Assembly: GCF_000718785.1 (NCBI RefSeq)
Contig: NZ_JOCA01000021.1
Span: forward strand, 73,961 to 137,960
Source of the DNA: Streptomyces sp. NRRL WC-3626
GTDB taxonomy: Bacteria; Actinomycetota; Actinomycetes; Streptomycetales; Streptomycetaceae
Direction: 5' to 3'
Length of the DNA stretch: 64,000 nt
A program made the position numbers and the translations under genes. The notes under the pieces are model-generated. The model made no database searches and was not told the DNA's origin. It saw only the letters and a program-made list of their open reading frames with translations. Position 1 is the stretch's first letter. The number at the start of each line of letters is the position of its first letter. Of the stretch, positions 44,729-52,537 are shown in pieces.

Positions 44729-45517
44729 TCAGGCCGCTTCGGGTTCCGGGCTCGCCGGGCCCCCCAGCGCGTCACGGCGTTCCGGCGTCCTGAGCGACAC
44801 CATGCGGCGCCAGCCGCCCGCGCGTTCGTACGCGTACACCGCGTGGATGCCGGCCGCGAGGACGGCCGCCTTGGGTCCGGACCAGCCGAGGATGCGGCCC
44901 ATGTGGGCCATCACCGCCAGGCTGACGTCCCGGTACACACGGATCTCCGCGAGCGCGCACTCGCGCAGGGTGCGCTGGATCGCGCGGCCGTGTCCGGCGT
45001 ACGCGAAGCGCAGCAGTTCCTCGTGGCAGTAGGCGAGGTGGTTGTCCTCGTCGTCGGAGATCATCCTGACCGCGCGGCCGAGGTCCGGGTGGTCGGCGAA
45101 GTGCTTGCGGAGCATGGTCATCTGCTCGGAGGCGCGCTGTTCGGTGACCCTGCTGTGGGCGAGGTAGGTGACGATGTCCTGGACCGTGAGCGGCTCGTCG
45201 CGCTTGAGCTTGTCGTGGGCGAGGCCGATGCCGTTGCTCTCCAGGAGCATCGTGTAGTCGGTGTCCCGGGGAACCGGGACGGGCTCGAGGCCGCGCTTCT
45301 TCATCAGGGCGTTGAAGATGCGGCCGTGCTTGTCCTCGTCGGCGCCGTGCCTGGTGATCTTGGGGGCGAGGTCGCGCTGGGTCTCGGGCACCAGCGCGGC
45401 GATGCGGGCGTTCTCCCAGCCGCCCTGGGACTCTCCGCTCGCGGCGATGGAGCAGAAGAGTGCGAAGGAGTCGTCGTTGTCGACGATCTCCTGGAACAGC
45501 GTCTTGGCCGAAAGCAT
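44729..45517 (-). CDS. ferritin-like superfamily protein
   Basis: The 262-residue product is mostly helical with two ExxH-type segments, 'HGADEDKHGRIF' (about residues 62-73) and 'DDEDNHLAYCHEELLRF' (about 151-167). This suggests a di-iron four-helix bundle. I place the start at 45517 (MLSAKTLFQEIVDND) behind GGAGAGG. It could be a rubrerythrin-like or diiron oxygenase-like enzyme. Substrate and partner are unknown. Confidence 0.75.
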   Translation of the reverse strand: MLSAKTLFQEIVDNDDSFALFCSIAASGESQGGWENARIAALVPETQRDLAPKITRHGADEDKHGRIFNALMKKRGLEPVPVPRDTDYTMLLESNGIGLAHDKLKRDEPLTVQDIVTYLAHSRVTEQRASEQMTMLRKHFADHPDLGRAVRMISDDEDNHLAYCHEELLRFAYAGHGRAIQRTLRECALAEIRVYRDVSLAVMAHMGRILGWSGPKAAVLAAGIHAVYAYERAGGWRRMVSLRTPERRDALGGPASPEPEAA

Positions 45518-45674
45518 GGTGGGCCGCCTCTCCACGCGGACTCTGCAAAGAACGAGTCAAGTGCGTGGGGCGCGGGGCGGCAACAGGTGCGGCGGGTAAC
45601 TCCGCCGAACGGAGTACGGGGTGGGGGTCGCGCGGGCGTAACCGGGTGGGACGCGGGGCGTTGCCGCGGGGGAC

Positions 45675-45712
45675 GGCCGTGGCGGGGTGGGCCCCGAACC
45701 CCCACCACGGCC
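45675..45712 (-). terminator. terminator after the LLM oxidoreductase gene
   Basis: GGCCGTGG at 45675-45682 pairs with CCACGGCC at 45705-45712, plus four inner pairs. It lies just beyond the LLM gene stop on the minus strand. Confidence 0.65.
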
Positions 45713-45720
45713 GCGGTGAC

Positions 45721-46776
45721 TTACGCCAGGCCCGCGCGTTCCAGGGCCTCGGTGCCGGCGCGGAGCGAGGCGAGGCGCTCGTCGAGCGTGAAACCGGCCG
45801 GGGCGAGGGTGAGAGTGGTGACCCCGGCAGCGGCGTACGCCTTCATCCGGTCGGCGATGCGGTCGACGGAGCCGACCAGGGTGGTCCTGTCGATCAGGTC
45901 GTGCGGTACGGCGGCGGCCGCGCCCTGCTTGTCGCCGGCCAGGTACTTGTCCTGGATCTCGGCGGCCTCGCGCTCGTAGCCCATGCGCTGTGCCAGCTGG
46001 TTGTAGAAGTTCTGCTTGCGGCTGCCCATGCCGCCGACGTACAGCGCGGTGTACGGGCGGAAGGTGTCGGCGAGCGTGCTCACGTCCTTGTCGTCGCCTA
46101 CGGCGAGGGGGACGGTGGGGCAGATGTCGAAGCCGTCGAGGGTCTTGCCTGCCTTTTCGCGGCCCGCGCGGAGGTGTTTGACGGCCGTGTCCTCGAGGTG
46201 GTCGGCGGAGGGGAAGATCAGCAGGGCGCCGTCGGCGATCTCGCCGGTCTGTTCGAGGTTCTTCGGGCCGATGGCGGCGATGTAGAGGGGGATGTGCTCG
46301 CGCTGGGGGTGCACGGTGAGCTTGATGGGCTTGCCGGGGCCGCCGGGGAGGGGGAGCGTCCAGTGGTCGCCGTCGTAGGAGAGGCGTTCCCGGGTCATCG
46401 CCTTGCGGATGATCTCGACGTACTCGCGTGTGCGGGCGAGCGGCTTGTCGAACTTGACGCCGTACCAGCCCTCGGAGACCTGGGGGCCGGAGACGCCGAG
46501 GCCCAGGCGGAAGCGGCCCTGGGAGAGGGAGTCGAGGGTCGCCGCCGTCATCGCGGTCATCGCGGGCTGGCGGGCGGGGATCTGGAAGATCGCCGAGCCG
46601 ACGTCGATACGGCTGGTCTGGGCGGCGACCCAGGTGAGTACGGTGGCGGCGTCGGAGCCGTACGCCTCCGCCGCCCAGCAGACGGCGTATCCGAGGCGGT
46701 CGGCTTCCTGGGCCACGGCGAGGTTGTCCGCGTCCATTCCGGCACCCCAGTAGCCGAGGTTGATCCCTAGCTGCAT
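45721..46776 (-). CDS. LLM-class F420-dependent oxidoreductase
   Basis: This 351-residue luciferase-like TIM-barrel protein opens 'MQLGINLGYWGAGMDADNLAVAQEAD'. It contains 'FRLGLGVSGPQVSEGWYGVKFDKPLARTREYVEIIR' (partly), typical of F420-binding LLM proteins. These reduce or oxidise small organic substrates with cofactor F420. It is divergent from the aldo/keto reductase across a 275-base spacer with repeated CACGGGAGGTA elements. Confidence 0.88.
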   Translation of the reverse strand: MQLGINLGYWGAGMDADNLAVAQEADRLGYAVCWAAEAYGSDAATVLTWVAAQTSRIDVGSAIFQIPARQPAMTAMTAATLDSLSQGRFRLGLGVSGPQVSEGWYGVKFDKPLARTREYVEIIRKAMTRERLSYDGDHWTLPLPGGPGKPIKLTVHPQREHIPLYIAAIGPKNLEQTGEIADGALLIFPSADHLEDTAVKHLRAGREKAGKTLDGFDICPTVPLAVGDDKDVSTLADTFRPYTALYVGGMGSRKQNFYNQLAQRMGYEREAAEIQDKYLAGDKQGAAAAVPHDLIDRTTLVGSVDRIADRMKAYAAAGVTTLTLAPAGFTLDERLASLRAGTEALERAGLA

Positions 46777-46823
46777 GACCGTCTCCCCTTACCGATGAGT
46801 AACGTCGCTTTGCGGAGACCATA

Positions 46824-46920
46824 TACCTCCCGTGGCGTGGTGGGTGGGTACCTCCCGTGCCTCCCCGGTGCCGTGACGGCATGCGAGGTGCCCCCGGGGC
46901 GAGAGGGGTACCTCCCCGTG
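46824..46920. repeat. three TACCTCCCGTG elements in a divergent spacer
   Basis: TACCTCCCGTG occurs at 46824-46834 and 46849-46859 (25 bases apart). A one-base-longer variant lies at 46909-46920. An inverted GAGGTGCCCCC segment lies between. On the minus strand the element reads CACGGGAGGTA, which includes a Shine-Dalgarno-like GGGAGG. Confidence 0.5.
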
Positions 46921-47051
46921 GGGAGGACGGACGCGACGGCACCCCGCGAGCGCCGGTCCGCGCGCGCCCCCGGCTCGCCTCCGCGGCCCCGGGCAAATCC
47001 GTTGTCCACAGGCCGCCACACCCAACGCTCCGCCCAGTAATCTCGGCGTTC

Positions 47052-48038
47052 ATGGAGCAGAGGCATCTCGGCCGTACCGGCCTGCGTGTGTCCCGGATCG
47101 GGCTCGGGACCCTGACCTGGGGCCGGGACACCGACGAGCACGACGCCGCGGACCTCTTGAAGACGTTCTGGGAAGCGGGCGGAAACCTCGTCGACACCGC
47201 CGATGTGTACGGCGACGGCGAGTCCGAGTATCTGCTCGGCAGGCTGATGGACGGCCTCGTACCCCGCCGGGACCTCGTCATCTCGACGAAGGCCGGCAGC
47301 GTGCCCGACCCGGACCGCCGGTTCGACGGTTCGCGCGGCCATCTGCTCTCCGCCCTCGACGCCTCCCTCGCCCGCCTCGGCACCGACCACGTCGACGTGT
47401 GGCACGTCCACGCCTACGACCCCGCCACCCCGCTCGACGAGACCCTCGAGGCGCTCGACGTCGCCGTCGGCAGCGGCCGCGTGCGCTACGCCGGTGTCTC
47501 CAACTTCTGCGGCTGGCAGCTCGCCAAGGCAGCGACCTGGCAGCTCGCCGCGCCCGGCGCGCGCACCCGGCTGGCGAGCACACAGATGGAGTACTCGCTG
47601 CTCCAGCGGGGCGTGGAGCGCGAGGTCCTGCCCGCCGCCCTCGATCTCGGCATCGGCCTGCTGCCGTCCTCACCGCTCGGCCGGGGCGTGCTCACGGGCA
47701 AGTACCGCAACGACTCCGCGCCGCGGGACTCCCGCGGCGCCTCGGAGCATCTCGCCCCCTTCGTCGCGCCGTATCTCGACGACACGGCCGGCCGGATCGT
47801 CGACGCCGTGACCACCGCCGCGGACGGCCTCGCCGTGACCGCGCTGCAGGTGGCCCTCGCCTGGGTCCGTGACCGGCCCGGGGTGGCCGCCCCCATCGTC
47901 GGCGCGCGCCACGCGCAGCAGCTCACGGCGGCGTTGTCAGTGGAGGCCCTTAGTCTTCCTGACGAGATCTGCCGGGCGCTCGACGATGTGTCGGCGCCCG
48001 TGCACCGCTATCCCGATCACGACTGGAGCACGCTGTGA
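47052..48038 (+). CDS. aldo/keto reductase
   Basis: The 328-residue NADPH-dependent enzyme has the AKR tetrad: Asp/Tyr in 'NLVDTADVYGDGESEYLLGR', Lys in 'VISTKAG' and His in 'VDVWHVHAYDP'. The C-terminal nucleotide-binding 'PIVGARHAQQL' is present. TAATCT lies 9 bases before the ATG and there is no good ribosome site. The stop overlaps the start of the RecD2-like gene (GTGA), so the two are translationally coupled. Substrate is unknown. Confidence 0.9.
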   Translation: MEQRHLGRTGLRVSRIGLGTLTWGRDTDEHDAADLLKTFWEAGGNLVDTADVYGDGESEYLLGRLMDGLVPRRDLVISTKAGSVPDPDRRFDGSRGHLLSALDASLARLGTDHVDVWHVHAYDPATPLDETLEALDVAVGSGRVRYAGVSNFCGWQLAKAATWQLAAPGARTRLASTQMEYSLLQRGVEREVLPAALDLGIGLLPSSPLGRGVLTGKYRNDSAPRDSRGASEHLAPFVAPYLDDTAGRIVDAVTTAADGLAVTALQVALAWVRDRPGVAAPIVGARHAQQLTAALSVEALSLPDEICRALDDVSAPVHRYPDHDWSTL

Positions 48039-50068
48039 GCACGGAGCCGCCCGAGACCGCGGAGGACGCCGAGAAGCCGGGGACGCCCGCCGAGGGCGCG
48101 CAGGTGTCCGAGGCCGAGGCCGAGCTGGCCGCGCAGCGCCTGGAGCGGGAGCGGATCGAGCGGCGCAGGGCGGAGCGGCAGGAGCCGATCGAGGCCGGGG
48201 CCAAGCTGAGCGGCACGGCCGCCGATCTCCTGGCCGCCGTCAGGGCCGTGGAGAGCGGTGAGAAGCCGGCCGCGACCGTGTTCGAGGAGGCCGCGCCGGC
48301 ACCGCGGAGGCCCGCGCCCGAACCCGCACGGCGGGCTCCGGCGGTGGCTCCCGGGCCGGTGGCGCCCGCCGCGGGAGCCGTCGAGGAGGTGCGCGAGGTT
48401 CTCGTCCAGGGGGGTGCGCCGGAGGGCATCGCCGTACAGGCGGCCGAGGTCGGCGCCGATGTGCTGCGCGCGGATCCCTGGCAGTTGCTGCGGGTCCCCG
48501 GGGTGCGGCCGGAGCAGGCGGACGGGTTCGCCCGGGCGCTGCTCGGTGCCGGGGCCGGGCCGGACGACGAGCGGCGGGGGCGGGCGGTCACCGTGTGGCT
48601 GCTGGAGCAGGCCGCGCTCGCCGGGCACACCGCGCTGGAGACGGCCGCACTGGTCGTCGCGCTGGAGCGGCAGGGAGTGCCGGAGGCCGAGATGGCCGTG
48701 CAGAACGCCATCTCCGAGGGTGACGTCCTCGTTTTCCAGGACGTCGTCGGCGAAGCCGGGGACGACGAGGAGGACGAGGAGCGGCCGGTTCGGGTGCTGG
48801 TGGGCCTGGAGCGGTACGCGCTGGCCGAGGAGAGTCTGGCCGACGGGCTCGGGCGGCTGATCAACTCCGTGACCGAGCGGGGCGCGGAGTGGGAGCGGGC
48901 GGCCACCTCGGCGGAGGGTCCGGCCGGGGAGCTGATCCGGGCCGTCGCGGGGCACGGGCTGGTGCTGCACACCGGCGGGGAGGCCTCGCTCGCCGAACCG
49001 GCGGCGCTGGTGGCCGCCGCGCGGGGTGTGGGGCTGCGGGTGTGGGCCGTGGCCCACGGCCCGGTCGGGCGTGCGCGGTTCGCGGCCCTCGTGGGCGGCG
49101 AGGGCACCGGCGTCGTCACCGTGGCGGGGCTGCTGTCCGGTGCCGAGGGGCCCGGGCGGGACGCCGACGGGGCGCTGGACGTCGATCTGCTGGTGGTGCT
49201 CGACGCCCCGCAGCTGGACGTCGAGACCGCCGCGCTGCTGACGGAGTCGCTGCCGGACGGGGCGCGGCTGGTGCTGGCCGGTGATCCGGGCGTGCTGTGG
49301 TCGGTGGGGGCGGGGCGGGTGTTCGCCGATCTGCTGGCGGCGCGGGTCTGCCCGCAGATCGCCTCGCGGCGCCCGGATCCCGGGCCGCTGGGCGAGCTGG
49401 TGTCCGGGATCGGCGTCGGCGAGCTGAACCAGGTGGCGGCGCCCGGCAAGGAGGTCGTGATCGTGCCGGTGCGGGACGCGGGAGAGGCCGTGCACCGGGC
49501 CGTGCAGCTGGTGGTGGACTCGGTGCCGCGCGCCATCGGTGTGCCGGTCGAGGAGACACAGGTGATCACGCCGGGGCACGGGGGCGCCGTGGGCACCCGG
49601 GCGTTGAACGCCGCGCTGAAGGAGCGGCTGAATCCGGGACCGGGGCGCTTCGGCGGGTTCGATCCGGGTGACCGGATCGCCTACTCCCCCGCTCCCGGGC
49701 GTACGCTGCCGGGCCGCGTGGCCTCGGCCGACGCCGAGGGGCTGCACCTGGAGTGCGGGGGCGAGGAGATCGTCGTACCGCGGGAGCGGGTGGAGTCGGC
49801 CGTGCGGCACGGCTGGGCGCTGACCGCGCACCAGGCGGTGGGCTGCCGGTGGCCCGCGGTGGTCGTGGTGCTCCCCGGTGACGCCGCGCAGGTCCTGAGC
49901 CGGCCGTGGGTCTATACGGCGTTCAGCCGGGCGGACCGGCATCTGTCCGTGGTGCACGGTGTGGAACAGGCACTGCCGCGCGCCGTGGCCGAGGTGACGG
50001 CGAAGCCGCGCACCACGCGACTGCCGTTCCTGCTGGCCCCGCAGGTGCCGCCGGTGGCGGAGGCCTGA
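48035..50068 (+). CDS. RecD2-like protein with degenerate ATPase motifs
   Basis: The 677-residue protein aligns by eye to RecD2 helicases. It has a helix-hairpin-helix ('DPWQLLRVPGVRPEQADGFA', about 147-166), an SH3-like domain and a UvrD-type C-terminal motif ('TAHQAVGCRWPAVVVV...YTAFSRAD'). Where Walker A (GGPGTGKT) should be, residues 312-320 read 'HTGGEASLA', with no GKT. The DE of motif II is 'LDAPQLD' (about 389-395), and the Gln of motif III is lost. It is therefore probably not an active ATPase. The first ~115 residues are charged and Pro/Ala-rich. Confidence 0.75.
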   Translation: MSTEPPETAEDAEKPGTPAEGAQVSEAEAELAAQRLERERIERRRAERQEPIEAGAKLSGTAADLLAAVRAVESGEKPAATVFEEAAPAPRRPAPEPARRAPAVAPGPVAPAAGAVEEVREVLVQGGAPEGIAVQAAEVGADVLRADPWQLLRVPGVRPEQADGFARALLGAGAGPDDERRGRAVTVWLLEQAALAGHTALETAALVVALERQGVPEAEMAVQNAISEGDVLVFQDVVGEAGDDEEDEERPVRVLVGLERYALAEESLADGLGRLINSVTERGAEWERAATSAEGPAGELIRAVAGHGLVLHTGGEASLAEPAALVAAARGVGLRVWAVAHGPVGRARFAALVGGEGTGVVTVAGLLSGAEGPGRDADGALDVDLLVVLDAPQLDVETAALLTESLPDGARLVLAGDPGVLWSVGAGRVFADLLAARVCPQIASRRPDPGPLGELVSGIGVGELNQVAAPGKEVVIVPVRDAGEAVHRAVQLVVDSVPRAIGVPVEETQVITPGHGGAVGTRALNAALKERLNPGPGRFGGFDPGDRIAYSPAPGRTLPGRVASADAEGLHLECGGEEIVVPRERVESAVRHGWALTAHQAVGCRWPAVVVVLPGDAAQVLSRPWVYTAFSRADRHLSVVHGVEQALPRAVAEVTAKPRTTRLPFLLAPQVPPVAEA

Positions 50069-50086
50069 GCCGCGGCGTCGTTCGCG

Positions 50087-50114
50087 GGTGGCGGCACCGG
50101 GTCGTGCCGCCACC
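50087..50114 (+). terminator. terminator after the RecD2-like gene
   Basis: GGTGGCGGCAC at 50087-50097 pairs with GTGCCGCCACC at 50104-50114 (11 base pairs, 6-base loop), 19 bases after the stop codon. Confidence 0.75.
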
Positions 50115-50161
50115 GTGCGGTGGCGGGGCCACGCCACCTTGCGCGCGGGTGCCCGTCGGGG

Positions 50162-50845
50162 TCAGCGGTGGTTGGCGTCGAGGGGGTCCAGGTCCTCGTC
50201 CTCGTCCAGGCTCGGGTCCAGTTCGTCCTCGATGTCGTCCTCGAGGTCGTCGTCGTCGAACACCGCGCTGACGTCGAAGCGGCACACCACCTGCTGCGGG
50301 TCCACCTGCTCGAACGGCGACTCCAGCCACTCGCCGGGTTCGGCGGGTTCGTCCGATGCCGCGACCCAGAGCGTGGAGTCGCCCTCCTCCAGCCCGAACT
50401 CCTTGTGCCGGGAGGCGATCTCGTCCGGCTCGAACTCGCCGAACAGCAGACCGAGGGCGCCGTGGACGGTCCCGGACGCCTCCGTGCTCTCGTCGTCGTC
50501 CGCCGCCTCGATGCGCTGGGCGTGGGCGCGCAGCCGCTGGGGTTCCACGACGGCGTAGTCGCGGCGGATCAGCACGCTGACCGCCGCCGGTTCCTCGGGA
50601 CCGGTGTACGGCGGCGCGTCCTCGGCGCCGGGGATCTCGAAGGGGGTGACCTCGTCGTAGCGGTCGTAGAGCAGTTCGTCGTACGTCTCCGCGGCCGCGG
50701 CCAGCTGGTTGAACGCCTCGTAGACGGCCGGGTCGTCCTCCCCCGACCGGCGTTCGACCGCGGCCAGGTGGCGGTCGAGCGCGGTCTTGACCGCCTCGGC
50801 GGCGGCGCGTACCTCGGCAGCGGTGGACTGCGCAGCATCAGACAT
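50162..50845 (-). CDS. acidic hypothetical protein
   Basis: A 227-residue protein with a helical N-terminus (about residues 1-75) and a very acidic C-terminus. The last 30 residues are almost all Asp, Glu and Leu. I recognise no catalytic motif. The start at 50845 has no ribosome site, but TAGCGT lies 7 bases upstream, suggesting a leaderless transcript. The open frame continues to 50956 without support. It is divergent from the DUF5703-like gene. Confidence 0.7.
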   Translation of the reverse strand: MSDAAQSTAAEVRAAAEAVKTALDRHLAAVERRSGEDDPAVYEAFNQLAAAAETYDELLYDRYDEVTPFEIPGAEDAPPYTGPEEPAAVSVLIRRDYAVVEPQRLRAHAQRIEAADDDESTEASGTVHGALGLLFGEFEPDEIASRHKEFGLEEGDSTLWVAASDEPAEPGEWLESPFEQVDPQQVVCRFDVSAVFDDDDLEDDIEDELDPSLDEDEDLDPLDANHR

Positions 50846-50892
50846 AGTGCAGACGCTATCCGTACCGGGGCCCGGCCCGCACAATAGATGCG

Positions 50893-51081
50893 ATGCCGGA
50901 ATACGAATTTGCCGACGTGTACGTACCGCGCGGGGTCTCCCGCAAGGAGACGGCACGCCTGCTGACGGACCATGCCGAGTACGGTCACTGGGAGTTGTAC
51001 CGCTTGACGCTGATGCGTGACGGCAGTCGCAGGGTGCGGCTGCGGAGGCGGATCATCCGCCAGGTGCGAGCCACCTGGTGA
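50893..51081 (+). CDS. small DUF5703-family protein
   Basis: The 62-residue basic protein starts MPEYEFADVYVPRGVSRKE and ends in an Arg-rich stretch ('RRVRLRRRIIRQVRATW'). I recall this family as DUF5703, conserved in Streptomyces with no known function. CACAAT lies 7 bases before the ATG, and no Shine-Dalgarno is seen, so it may be leaderless. The divergent acidic neighbour at 50162-50845 could be an electrostatic partner, which is inference. Confidence 0.72.
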   Translation: MPEYEFADVYVPRGVSRKETARLLTDHAEYGHWELYRLTLMRDGSRRVRLRRRIIRQVRATW

Positions 51082-51124
51082 TCCAGGGCCTGTCCGGGCC
51101 CTGGCTGGGACACCCGACCGGAAT

Positions 51125-51170
51125 CACATAGGGAGCGGACCCCGCGAGCGCGGGGTCCGCTCCCTATGTG
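51125..51170. terminator. 21-base-pair perfect hairpin, bidirectional terminator
   Basis: Positions 51125-51145 pair exactly with 51150-51170 around a GAGC tetraloop. It lies between the DUF5703-like gene and the converging long chaplin gene. Confidence 0.88.
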
Positions 51171-51175
51171 GGGTG

Positions 51176-51985
51176 TCACGCGGCGGCCCGTGCCTTGCGG
51201 TAGAGGACCGCGCCGGCGAGCAGCGCGCCCGCGCCGACGGGCAGGACGAGGCCCATCGGCAGCTCGCTGCCGGTCTGCGCGAGCTGGGTGTCGGGCAGGG
51301 GCTGGGTGCCGCCCGGCTCGTCGCCGGTGGAGGGGCGGTCCGGGGTGCCCGGCTGTCCGGGGCTGCCGGGGTCGCCAGGGTTGCCCGGGTCACCGGGGTC
51401 ACCAGGGTTACCGGGGTCGCCAGGGTTACCGGGATTGCCCGGGTCACCCGGATCACCGGGGTCACCCGGGTCGCCGGGGTCGCCGGGCTGCCCCGGGTCA
51501 CCCGGATCGCCGGGCTCACCCGGGTCACCAGGGTGCCCCGAGCCGCCGTTCGCACAGGCGTTGCCCGCCGTGCCGTTGCCCACGCCGACGACGTCGACGC
51601 TGTTGCCGCAGACGTTCACCGGGATGTGGACCGGTGCCTGGACATGGTTGCCGGACGCCACACCGGGAGAGCCGGTGGCGTGTCCGCCGGCGTGCGCGCC
51701 ACCGTGGCCGCCGGAGTCGCCGTAACCGCCCGCGGAGGAGCCTCCCCGGTTGGCGCAGGAGTTCCCCACGGCCGGGTTGAGGAGGCCCACGACGTTGACG
51801 GTGTTGCCGCAGACGTTGAGCGGCACGTGCACTGGCACCTGCACGGTGTTCCCGGAGAGGACGCCGGGCGAGCCGGAGGCGTGGCCCGTCGCGCCGGAGT
51901 CGGCGTGAGCGGCCCCGCCGGCGGCGGCGAGCACGCCCGTGGCGGCCGCCATCGTCATCAGGCCCTTGCGGGTGACCTGTCGCAT
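51176..51985 (-). CDS. chpC: long chaplin with two chaplin domains, collagen-like GXP tract and sortase signal
   Basis: Chaplins coat aerial hyphae with amyloid-like hydrophobic fibres. The 269-residue precursor has a signal peptide. Chaplin domain 1 ('[20 protein letters not shown]') and domain 2 ('[20 protein letters not shown]') each have two Cys. An uninterrupted run of 22 GXP triplets (mostly GDP and GNP) comes next, then LAQTG, a C-terminal TM helix and a basic tail. LAQTG is the sortase site that would anchor it to the wall. The start at 51985 was chosen by signal peptide and AGGGA. Confidence 0.92.
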   Translation of the reverse strand: MRQVTRKGLMTMAAATGVLAAAGGAAHADSGATGHASGSPGVLSGNTVQVPVHVPLNVCGNTVNVVGLLNPAVGNSCANRGGSSAGGYGDSGGHGGAHAGGHATGSPGVASGNHVQAPVHIPVNVCGNSVDVVGVGNGTAGNACANGGSGHPGDPGEPGDPGDPGQPGDPGDPGDPGDPGDPGNPGNPGDPGNPGDPGDPGNPGDPGSPGQPGTPDRPSTGDEPGGTQPLPDTQLAQTGSELPMGLVLPVGAGALLAGAVLYRKARAAA

Positions 51986-52066
51986 TGCTGAAATCCCTGC
52001 CTTCGACCTGGTGCCGGGAATGGGCGCTGCGCCGCATTCCCCGTGTTCCGACGTTCGGTGAGACCG

Positions 52067-52105
52067 GTCGGCCCCGGAGCGCATGGCGCGCGCTCCGGGG
52101 CCGAC
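52067..52105 (-). terminator. terminator between chpH and chpC
   Basis: A perfect 16-base stem (52067-52082 with 52090-52105) and a 7-base loop lie after chpH on the minus strand. The two chaplin genes are therefore likely separate transcripts. Confidence 0.8.
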
Positions 52106-52151
52106 GGGCTCAAGCCCTCAGCGGGCGTGCCCTAGAGGGCGAGGCACAACG

Positions 52152-52385
52152 TCACTTGTTGATGCAGACGTTGCCGAAGGCGGGGTTCAGCAGGCCGATG
52201 ACGGAGATCGTGTTGCCGCAGACGTTCACGGGGACGTGAACCGGGACCTGCACGACGTTGCCGGAAAGGACACCCGGGGAGTGCACCGCGGCACCCTGGG
52301 CACCGGAGTCGGCGGCGGCCAGACCCGCACCCGCGAGAACCAGACCACCGGTGGCAGCGGCGACGGCGACGACCTTCTTGAGCAT
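52152..52385 (-). CDS. chpH: short chaplin ChpH
   Basis: The 77-residue precursor has a signal peptide (MLKKVVAVAAATGG...AAADS) and one chaplin domain, '[19 protein letters not shown]' followed by 'VCGNTISVIGLLNPAFGNVC'. Secreted monomers assemble on the aerial surface. AGGAGG lies just upstream of the ATG at 52385. The size and its place beside the long chaplin match the chpH/chpC pair of S. coelicolor. Confidence 0.93.
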   Translation of the reverse strand: MLKKVVAVAAATGGLVLAGAGLAAADSGAQGAAVHSPGVLSGNVVQVPVHVPVNVCGNTISVIGLLNPAFGNVCINK

Positions 52386-52537
52386 TGTTCCTCCTAGTTG
52401 GCAAAGCGATCCAAAGTCGCGGATCACATCACGGGTAACGAGGAGGGAGTAATGAGGCTACGAGCTTATCGTCGCATTCACTCTTACCGGTCAACTCCGT
52501 ACGTCTGCACGATTGTTGATCCCTTGCGGCACCAGGG

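Noticed and set aside
51355..51540. Tandem repeat tract as a CRISPR array
   Set aside because: The repeats are 9-base codon-level GXP units in frame within a chaplin gene; there are no spacers and no cas genes.
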